DNA of 64,000 nucleotides from the NCBI GenBank assembly GCA_026874595.1, contig CM049306.1, forward strand, positions 91,958,642-92,022,641. The letters run 5' to 3'. Below, in pieces: positions 32,101 through 44,100 of this stretch. This DNA is from Sipunculus nudus. Its lineage: Eukaryota; Annelida; Sipuncula; Golfingiida; Sipunculidae. A program made the translations under genes and the position numbers. How positions within the stretch are numbered: position 1 is the stretch's first letter; each line of letters opens with the position of its first letter. Below the pieces are notes generated by a model. That model was not told the origin of the DNA. It saw only the letters and a program-made list of their open reading frames with translations, and did no database searches.

Positions 32101-35100
32101 GTCAGGGAACGTTCGGTTTGCTGCGATTTCGTAGGAGTATTCCATTGCTCTATATTTCCCCATCTCTGTGAGTCTGCCGAGAAGTAACGGACTGGTTTTG
32201 AGCAAGAACGCAAAAGTTTTTTTTTTCCTCAGAACGACCGTGAATAATGATTCGCTCAACACATGAAGATACTATATTTGCATGACGGGAGCGGATGTGA
32301 ACAGCAACGATTAAGAGTCGTTATATAACCCTCGGTTTCAAAGGGCACGCAAGTGCTATGTAGAGCAATTGTACAGTTTTGAACAACTTTCCGAAGACTT
32401 CAGTTTATCTTTCCGGATGATATCAATATATGCAATCTGTTGAACTTTGAGGTTCGATTTTATATAGTGCACCAATGAAAAGCTGTGCCTTGTAAGAACG
32501 GGGTATGAACAATACTCCTGTCTGCAACAGATGGTTCTGAGTGAATATTGAACGTATCCTTATTGGGCAAACACCCTGTGCCCTCGTGGGAGTATCCGTG
32601 GGCATTGTGAGGCAGATATTTGAATGACTGGTCGTCATTAGCTCTTGGTTTGAACACCTGGGCAACTGAATATACGAAATGATGCAATCAGAATATCTAG
32701 TTTTAGAGTGTGCATGTCCAGCGATTGAGGTATAAACAAGACCGCTTTGTTTAGTAGTACTTCATCTGAGAGTTCGATCGGGTACGGTGGAGGTTACAGA
32801 CGAACTCAGCATATCAGGAGCTAAACAACCGGAGGAAAAGATCAGATTCATTTTAAATATACTGTAAAGGGCATTTTAATATCATGGAACCTTTAAAAAA
32901 TGAACCAGACCAGGAGGAACATGTTCCTAGGCCTCGCACGAGGAGTCGCACGAGAAGTGGCACAAGCAGCATAGCGTCTATTATAGAAGAAGTCGGGATC
33001 AGCTTGAGACCGTCTATCACTCTTGCCAGCGGGATAACAGTCATCGTTGGCAGCATCATTGGCTCAGGAATCTTTGTCAGTCCTAAAGGAGTGTTGGAGA
33101 AGACAGGATCAGTAGGGCTTTCTCTCGTTATTTGGTCATTAGGAGGCGCTTTTTCTATGATCGGAGCTTACTGTTTCGCTGAACTTGGATGTGCTATTAA
33201 CCGATCAGGTGCCGACTATGCCTACATTTACGAAGCTTTCGGCCCTGTTCTGGCTTTTCTAAGACTATGGGTTGAATGTCTTATAGTCCGTCCCTGTTCC
33301 ACCGCGGTCGTGGCCTTGACGTTTGCTTTTTATGTCCTTGAACCGATGTTTCCTCATTGTGATCAGCCAGACAGTGCCGTCAGATTACTATCTATACTAT
33401 GCATCAGTGAGTAATATTTTTTTCAAAGTATTCACCTGGGTACTTCAAAAGATGATATTAAAAGATTGCAAGTTTGCAAGCTAGTTGAATTGGAGCAGTA
33501 CTTCAAGTCAAACTACTTCCAGTTGCAGTCAGTATGCTTGGAAAAAAAAATTAAATAAGACCAATTATTTCTTTTAAACGAAGAGCATAAAAGAAACCTA
33601 CATTAATTAATGTAAACAGGGATTTTTTAAGTATTGTTCTGATAATGGTTTCCCAACTAAGGCATTGGTTTCATACCACTGTTCTGGAGAATGCTTAGCC
33701 ATCCAGGCTTTTTATTGTAAGTTTACATAATTCATCTGCGTCAATGAAGTTATTTCTTCAGAAATGGTTTTGTGGATTTGGAATGATGATGGCACACTTT
33801 GTGTTTAAACTGAGCAAGTGTAAATAAAAGCCCACTTCCCAATATCCCACTTTGTATTACAACTAGATCAAGTATATCAAACAGGACATGAAAACTTTTC
33901 TGAAATTATATCCGCTGCTGACATGTTGAATAATTGAATCTATTAATGATCATTTCAGTTCATCAGTGGTGAAGCTTAACTTTTGAAAGACTTTAAAAAG
34001 TAACATGGGAATGATTACATCTATATATCAACCTCAAATTGGTAACCAGCCTTGCTTTTGGTATGATTCTTCATTTTACAAAAAAAAACTTATTACACAA
34101 AACCTATTATGGCCTTGATTTGTTAAAGGCTTTGTTCACCATGTAATACATCTTAAAACATCCTTTAGCTGCTAAATTTAACTTTCAACTCAGACCTGTT
34201 TTATCTGTTTCTCCAATTGTCCCTGTCCTATGACTTGCATTTTGTCGTATTTATTTCTTCACCTTCAGTATACTTACTTGTCCATTATTAAGTTTATCAT
34301 CTAAGTTCTTGGAGATAGAAAAGTCTATTCATTTACAGATAAGATCTTATTTTGTAGAACTCTCTTTGGTGGACAATATTCAGTTCAGTAGGGGATAAGC
34401 CTGAAAAATCCTTCACCTTAGTTATAATAGGTTGACTGGCTTGTAGCTATGTTTAAGATTTATATGGGTCATGGTCTGTTTGAGGTGGATCAAAACTACT
34501 AAGTCATTGTTTACAAAACAGTACACATCAGATATCTGTAAATGGGCTAGAACTACAGAAGGCACTTGTGTACCCTCCTGCAAAATAGGTCAAAGAATGC
34601 ATTTAAGACTCTGCATAGCCTTTTCTTGCTATGTATGATGACTTTCTTTTCTCAACATGCTAAAGAGTATGTCTTTTGTATATTTTAAAGAAGTTAGGGC
34701 GCAATTTTAATTAGCTCTGAATTACTTGGTTACATAGAAAAGTTATCTATAATATGCCAATAATGACAACATTATTTTTTTGTTGTTGTATAAAAACATC
34801 ATTACTGCCACTGTAAATTAAAACAAAGTAGGGTACTTCCTTTAAGGAATAGATACTTTTCATACTTTTTAATTTTTTTCAATCATAATCTTCAAGATTA
34901 TGATTATAAACTCTTAACACATGTATACAGGAGCTTTGTGAAACTGAGAAATACAGTCTGTGTTTGTATAATGAATTTTTAACAAGTCTGCCACATCAGC
35001 TAATAGGAAATTGTGACATAGCATGTATAGCAGTATTATAAATCCTGACAATCCTGGAGTTTTGTTGTGTTCCAAGTGGTCTAGACATGTTATGGCATAT

Positions 35101-38100
35101 TGCTGAGTCTCTCCTGCAGACAGTCATCAAAATTACAGATATTGAAGTCCAGACTTGCTGACTCCTTTGTTATAAGGGTCCACCAAGAAGCAAATTTCGT
35201 GCATTTACAGGAAGTGATAATCAGTGGTTGGGCCTACAAAGTGGCCTGCAGAGATATCAAATAAGTTCCTCCTGTCATCAAATCGTAGCCAACTGTAATA
35301 TATGAAACTGCTGAACCTTTGAGGAAAATACTACAGAACAACACATCCTCTGTGATAATCTGGCTGATATGGCTTACTTGTAGTAATTACTGCACTGCAA
35401 TGGTAGCCAATTATGTTACAATGACACTATTGTACACAGCCAGTAATCTTCATATTACGCCCCAAGTGAGGTATTTACCCAAAGAAAACTTGAACGAAAG
35501 AACGAGTTGACAGATTCCATCTCTGACCATCATGTACAGTGAAATCTCACTAACCCTTGTTCCCACACTAACTTTGGCTGGTCCCACAGGTAGTCATGTT
35601 AGTGGGAGGTTTTTATGATGATTTACATAAGTGGGGGACCAAAAAAAGTGGTCTTGAAATTGCAAGTGGTCATCATAATAGCATTGTCTTCAGGGGAGAT
35701 GTCACTGTACCTTTCTCTCTAGCTTTGCCAAGGGAAAAAACTCAGTCATGGAAGTTATGGAAGACATACTTATCAGTAAGCAAAAAATCATCATACAATA
35801 GTACCCAATGCTGACTAAAGCAGAACATTTGTCTCATAAATTATATGTCATTAGAAATTACACAGACTCAACTACTTACCTGATGTATTCATTTGGAGTT
35901 ACAATTAAGCTGTCAATGACAAGCTGTCAGAAAGTTTTGTTTCCTTATCAAGAAATATGTTATGGTTTTCAGTATGACTTCCACTGCCATTATGACATGT
36001 GGTAGGAAAAAGTAGACTACCATGATGGAAATATCAAACCAAAGGATGCCTACTTTATGCAAAGAATGTTGGTTTAATGAAGTGAGCTTTCATTCTGGTG
36101 TTATGAAGAACCTGACCATAAAAGTCAGACTGTCTCAGACCTTGCAAAAATGACAGCACGGATATTGTCAGGATGATTAAGTTTTCTAACCACCTCGATT
36201 AAGGTGGCATTCCATTTATGTGTATGTGTTACTTCTGTGTATGCACCTAGGAATCAAACATATTATGTACTCTATGAGTGATTCGATATGTGCTTATGCA
36301 GTATGTATACATATACATGTATATGCAGCATGTTTCAGTTACTGTAGCGATGGAAAATGTATATGCATGGTAACAGATAGGGGTATTCCACACTTTTATA
36401 TCACTTAAACGTAAGTGATAGGGTATTTCTATGGCAGATGACTTCTCTTCCACTGCAGCCCCTAACTTTATCCTCTGTTGCTGCAAATGTACCCCATAGG
36501 CATATGTATTAATGGAATCACCTGTCCATTTTCTAGCCTCATACGCATACATTATGTATATGCATATATGAAATGCTAGCTTTATATTGTTTTCTTCTTT
36601 TAAGGTGCAACTTAGGATATTTTAACTGAGTGCAATATGGAAGTTTTTGTTTTGGTTATGTGTGTTAGTGTGTCCAAAGAATATCCAAAGAATGGTTCTT
36701 AATATAATGGACTATAATGAAATTTTAAGTATAGATTTGGTCAGGGGTGTGAATAATGATTAAATTTTGGTGTAAATGTAGACCAAATACAGCTGTCTGT
36801 GAAGTGCAATTATGTGACTTTACATCACTTACAACATTGATGTCACAGACCAAGAGCTATTCGATGAAAGGTGGTTGTTGGTGTCTCAGCATACCGCATG
36901 GTCAGTTTGTGGTTGTCAATTGTCATGTGTTGTTAAGGTGGAAACACTGTTTGAAACCCTTAAAACAGAAATTTTAAATTTTTGTTTTAAGTAAGATAAA
37001 ATCATGATAGAGGAAAAACTAAAAAATACTTTTGAGATATTGTCATGAAGTTTATTACAGTATTATAATCCGTTCCTGTACCCCTGTCTTTTTGCGATTA
37101 ACTCTACATAAGACAAATTTGGCAAACAAAATTTGCACCATTGGCATAAAGAGGCAAAAGCGTAATTTTTGGTACCTTACCTACTGACGATATAAATATT
37201 ATTTACTTTACGGCCTGGTTGACATGTCTCAAATATATATCCGTGGTTCATGGCGTCCCTAATATAGGGCCATTGTTCATCATCCTTGGATATGGATAAA
37301 AAGTAATGTGACGTAACAGTGAAGCGCGTGCACGCGGAGAATACAAGTCTCGCTGTAAATAGGGGTCGGCAGCTCTTGATTATTGGTTCCGTGAATAATG
37401 GTGCCTCTTTAGTACGTCACGTCCATTATGACATCATCACTATCCCCTGATATGCCCATTTAACAGATTATTGACAAGATGTCGCTAAAGAATAGACTAG
37501 TTACTCATAAAATGGTTTTAAATTGTTTACAGGAAAATTACATAAGGTAGGCTATTATTTCCATAATAGTTAACTACGCTTTTTCCTCTTTCTTCCCCAA
37601 GGTCAAACAGTTTTGGCGTTCTTCGGTTCACAAATAAATAATCGCAAAAAAACAGGTGGACAGGGGTACTGGAACAGACTATAGTTCATTAAAAAGTGGA
37701 TTAATGATACTGGGGGCTTAAAACAGTGTGCCGTATAAAAATTTAATTTTTTTTTGAATGTTACAAAATCATGTGACAATGAATAAAAAGTTAAGAAATA
37801 TGGTTACTATCAGAAAGGTCACAGTACCAGGTTTCAAATAACGTTTACTTTATGGGGTCTATTATGAATATAAACCACTTTTGGATTGAATTTAAATATA
37901 GGGGTTTCAAATGTAGTTACTACCTTTATCATAGGCAGGATGCAGGATTTGTGTTTCATTTGTAATGTCAGTCGTTTTCTTCTGTTACAGCTGTGTTGAC
38001 AGCCGTCAACTGTTATGATGTCAACTGGGCCATCAGAGTACAAGACGTGTTCACGTATGGCAAAGTTCTTGCTTTGCTTATGATCATCATCACAGGCTTT

Positions 38101-41100
38101 GTGCAACTCGGCAAAGGTGAGGTTTTCACTTAGATCTTAGATCTGTGCCTCTGCCAGGAGTGCCTGCGTTCATCCCCATTCCTGTGTGTGTTTGTTTGTT
38201 TATTTGTTCAAAACATAACTCACACAATCATGAACTTCAGCTCATCAAACCTTTGTGGCACTTTTTGGAATAGGCCAACAGTCCCTTATGTACAAATTAA
38301 CCTGGAAATATGGGCCGAATTAGTGAATGCAGACAAGGGTAGGTGAGCATCCCTCAATAGGGACACCCCCAACCAACCCACCCCCCACCCCCACAGGACA
38401 AAGGCTTGCATTCCTTAGAATGTGGGTTTCTATTTCTGTTTGTAATCTATTTCTGTTTGTAATTCACTATGTCAGGTTGTATAGGCTAGTATGTCTTGTG
38501 TGAAAGTGAGTATTTTGTAACATGTTGCAGCAGATGAGATGGTTTCTGTACCCTGACTGTTAACTGATGACTTTTGGCTGTTATTCAGTCATGCCATGAC
38601 CTTGACATTTGTATCATCCCTACATGTGTTCCTGTAATTTTACATAACCTTAAAAAAAGGGTAGCTTTCTACATTGAAAACATGTTATGTTTAGGTGTGA
38701 GAATTCATAATTGCAGCCAGAAAGTAACCTGAGATCACTATATACCACTGCCAATATCCTGTTTAAATTATGTTATGGTTCACCAACTCCATGTTAACAT
38801 CACAGGTGAGCCATGCTAACTAGAACAAAGGTAGCCCCCAATACCAGTGAATGTTACTGACCCTTAGCCAGGATAAACAAATTGCCTTATCTTACAATCA
38901 AAAATTCAATAAAATTAAAAATATATAATAGTGATTCAGATAACCTACAACTGTTAATGGATTCTTGCTTTGGTGTTACTCTAACCCTCCACTGGATTTC
39001 TTCAAGATCCTGTTCATAACTTTTGGGTTAAATTTGCTAACAGACTGAACAAATAACAAACCAGCCAACCAACAACGATAAAAACATGATACCTCCTTCT
39101 AGTCCTGGTGCAGGTGTAATAAAGTTTCATATTAATAAAAGCACTGATTGTTCTGCAGTGGTTGGCTCTTTGATTGGCCTTTTTGTTATACATTAAGTGT
39201 ATATGTATTTCAGGTAAAAGTGAATATTTTCAAAACCCATTCGGAGGCAGTACCACAGACCCAGGAGATATTGCAATTGCCTTTTATCAGAGCTTGTTTG
39301 CTTACAATGGATGGTGAGTTTTCCTTTTTATTTCAACCACCCAAACTAAGTTAACTTAGCAAATCAATTAAACTAAGATTACTTATATTTGGTATATTGC
39401 ATTAAGCGGAACGGGGTAAAAATTAATATGACTACAGAAATTGGGTTAGATTTCACTTGTTAAGTTGTGGGTTGCGTATCATGCAAACAAAACACTTTAT
39501 GTATGAAAAATGGTCATGCCACACACAGGATTTTAAAATTTTTGCATGCTTGTGTACATATGAATCAAACTTTCCACATTCCACATCACATATTTATATT
39601 CACACATTCTGCAACTCGTATTGCATTCCTCATTCCATTTGTTTGAAATCTTAATTTAAGACTTAGGTTCCAAATATCATTATACTTTAAGAATTCATTC
39701 AGAAAAAATAAATTCACAGTATTTAAATCATAATATGTGAAATAAGCATTACTTCACAATTTATAAAAAAAAATTAAATTAAACACAAATCTTGTTTTAC
39801 TGACAGAGACTCTAAATCTAATGTGACCAAAGGAAGCTTCATCAGTGTTGGGCTGTGTTCCTTCCTTGAATACATTGTTTTATTTCATATTTAACACATC
39901 AAAATCCACACACACTGGGAATTATATGATTATTTTCTCTGTGGAAACAGACCTCTGTGGAAACAGACAAGTTTTCCTGAAACATCCAGACATGTTTTGC
40001 TGAATTTATCTATTATGACCATGACTAACATTGTTCCAGCTGATAATAGCCCAGCGTGGTGGTTTATGTTTTTGGAATAAAACCATACCGGTAAATGTAT
40101 ATTTAAATAGTTACCTGGCTTCCCTTTGTTTCAGGAATTACCTGAACTGTGTAATTGAGGAGTTTCAGGAGCCAGCCAAGTAAGTAAATATTTCATGCCA
40201 CTATCATGCGCTGCATTATTTTCCATCATATATATTCATATCCTACAAATTTGTACATATAAATTTTCCAACTATTGAAATATTTCTAGGTAACATCTGG
40301 AAGTTATCTTTATCTTCTTATTATGAGTGTTTGTTTAAATGTAAGTGTACATATAATTATACATATATAATATTGTGTGTCATGCTTTTTTATATAATTA
40401 TTTTATTTTGTCTCATGTCCTGTGAGTTTCTTAAATTCATACTTATGCATATATTTGATTAGTCCATACATGGACCTCTATGTCCTATGATACTTCTGCT
40501 GGACGGACATTACAAAATGTCTGTCCAGCAGAAGTATCATAGGACATAGAGGTCCATGTATGGACTAATATTTGATGTGATGTTATGTAATTTTATGGTA
40601 ATACATCCTTAATTTTATTCAATCAGTTTTCTTCTCTAGAAATATATAAAAACACTCTACTGTGCACTGATATTATTAACATCTAAAGTTAATATATACA
40701 AGCAATGCAAGCTGCCCTATTTACTGAACTGTTAATGTTTATTCCAACAACAGAAATCTTCCGAAAGCCATCCTGGCGTCAGTTTCCTTGGTGACCGCAG
40801 TGTACGTCCTGGCTAACGTGGCCTATTTCACGACTGTCTCACCAGCGGAAATGTTGGCCTCACAAGCCGTGGCAGTGGTAAGGATGATTCTGTAGTTTAC
40901 AGGAGCCTATTTTATATAGGTGGTCCAGTAACTAAAGATAATCCCTTAACCCTTTCCTGTTTACATTTATTTTAGATTTCGGACAAATTCTGACACTACT
41001 TATATTTACACTAACAGGGATATCTTTTCAAGCTTTTTTTGTATCTTTATCAAATTTTTGACAGTTCCCACCAAGAGGGTTTGCTAAAGATTACTGAAAA

Positions 41101-44100
41101 TCATGGAAACTTAGAAATAATATGCAATATTTTTGTCCTGAATGAATATACATATATCATGGCATTCTATTTGCCCATTTTGAGTGCTCTTTAGTGGCTT
41201 GTATACAGTAAAGGGTTAAACCTTTTATACGAATAGGCCAGAAAATGCCAATCCTGCCACACACAGGCTGTTCATTTAGTTTATACCCACATACCCATTA
41301 AATGTGAACATTTAAAATTTTCCCATTGAATATGATATGTCTTCAGAAGTCTTTCCATTCATAATATTATTCATGTATAGTGGCCTGGACAGTCAAGGGG
41401 TAAAATGCTCACCTCTCTCCAGTGGTAACCTGAGTTCTATCCCCGGAGTTGCCATGAGAGTGGGTTGTAGTTGCACGTCCAAGGCCGTTGGTTTTCTCCA
41501 GGTTTGCCGGTTTCAACCACATCTACAGTCTACTGAACGCTACAGTCTGAGCCATGGAGATGGCCTTGATTAGTTATAATAACTGTTTAACCATGTTAAG
41601 TTTATATTATTCTATGGCCATACTTAACAGATTCATGGGAACTGATGATTCATTTTGGAAAATATATTTACTCCAGTATTTGGGAGGTTTGGGATTCATT
41701 TTGATGCCTCAGCACTGCATGCCAATTATATAATCTTTATGTGCATAAATCTTTTAAAAGTGTTTTTGTATACAAGAAAGGTTTAAATTCATTAGATTAA
41801 TATACCATGCAAGTTTGAAAGGTAGTCATTGTCATTTTCAAGGACTTTTTATTTAAAGAATATACAGTGAAGACGTACAAATTTCTACTCTTTATCTATG
41901 TATTTTTTTCAGACATTTGCACAGCGATTGTATGGCATGTGGTGGTGGATTATGCCTATTTTGGTGGCGTTGTCTACGTTTGGTAGCGTGAACGGCATTC
42001 TCTTCACCAGTGCAAGGTCAGTATCAATCTCATTATAAGTTCATAACCAGGTCAAGATTAAACATTAAGTCATGGCAAGAACAAATAAAAAAACTAAATT
42101 AGGTTATAAAAATAAAGGAAAATTCCCCATCAGGGTCTCTGCAAAGGTCTGAACATACAAACCTGTAAAGAATTAATGGATCTGAAAATTGACCTAAAGA
42201 TTTGCTTGCATCAGTTCCATATAACATTCTGAAATAATATTGATGTATGAAGTAACATATTTGTTAATATATACAGGGGAACCCTTTTATGGCTGCATTC
42301 CTATGACAGGCACCTCTATATTTACAGATGCTTCGGTGGTCGCCAGATAAGCAAATTCAGATGTATACCTCTCTAGTATAGACACCTGTCTAGTGTCTAT
42401 TACGGGCAAAAATCTTGAGTCCCACCAGTGTCCATGATAGAGAGGTGTCACTGCATTTTATCTCATAAATGTGAATTTATATATTCATGGTTTCAGAATA
42501 TTATCTCAGATCATGATCATTGTTGATTAAGTATATGAGAGGAGGATATTGAACTTTGAAGATGGCACATTTCCTTGCCAAACTGACCAGTGTTACTGTA
42601 ATAGCACTATATAGCAGTGTACCCATTAACGTTTGATTTATATTAAAGCAGGGTAATATACTTGTGGTATGACATACACCTTACAACCACGTTTGTGTAG
42701 TATCCAACTCAAAATAACAACCACTTGTTCAGGGTCACGATTCTTTTTTGCTCTTGATATAAGACCTCCCTTATATGTCCACCTTGAAAATGTATTCCCT
42801 TATTGAGGTCCCATTTATGGTCGTTGTTTCAAGGTTTTACTATAACAACATCAGAGTCTGAAAGATCATCAAACAACTGATAATTTGTACCTTATGACTA
42901 TCATATTGTAGGTTGTTTTACGTCGGAGCGCGTGAAGGTCACATGCCTCAGATTCTCAGCATGGTCCAGACAAGCCGTCTTACTCCAGCTCCTGCTGCAT
43001 TCTTTATGGTAATAATTTATTTTTAATTATTTATGGTATATCCTGGTTATCATTTCAAAATGTTACAGTATTTAATAAACTAGAGAATACGAATTGGCCA
43101 TACACATGTAGTTTTACTAGAATGCCAAAAAAATAAATGGGTGCTATTTGTGAAGGTAATACAAACCAGATCTTTTGTTGCATTGTTTGGCCGTTTCATG
43201 ATATTTGGTTCAACTGAAAGAACACATTGGTTTTGTCCATTCCACCACCCCAGTCCAACTGTTATTTCGTTATTATTTTTTGGCAAGTCAAAAGACTGCA
43301 CATTTTTTGCACCAAGGACAGAAAGAGGGTAATGGGTAGATCAACTCATTTTCTTGTATACAATATAAAACAAATTTCATGAGAAACAATTCTATCGTGA
43401 CATCTTACCAGCAGCCGTATGATATGGGCATGGCAGAGAGCAGTGATAAAGTCATTAAAGTACAAATAAGGCACCCTAGGGGACCAATGACTAAGAGCTG
43501 CCAACCTCTGTTTAGAGTGAGGTTTATATTCTCTTTTGCATGCATTTCACTATTAAGTCACACTTTACATCATAACCTTATCCCTGAAGGGAAATCAAAT
43601 TTTCCACTTTCTGTCATTGGTGGAAGTTTTATTAGGCATTTGACCATGAATATTTTTTATCTACTTGACAGGGAGTGATGTCACTGGTCTACCTCTGCTC
43701 CACGGATATGTATGCACTCATTAACTATGTAGCCTTCGCTAACTGGCTTGCCATCGGGCTGTCTGTAGTAGCCCTTCTCTACTTCCGCTACACCAGGCCA
43801 GACATGAACAGGCCAATTAAGGTAAACATTCATTATTCCTTCAGTTTATATGACCAAATCTAATAAAACTTATAGTGAAGATGCTGTTTAAGTCTGTATT
43901 ATATTTTATCCGACTGTAATAAATCATCTGACTGGTTATTAATAAACCCCTTTTTGGCTTTACTTTCTTGAGTAGTAGTTTGAAATAGATCTGCTAAGCC
44001 ATTTGTAATTATGCTATGGTTACTTTCATATTCACGAGGTTAAAATTTTGTGATTTTCACTTATTTCATCGTTCCACAAGGGTTCCATTTTCACAAGCGT

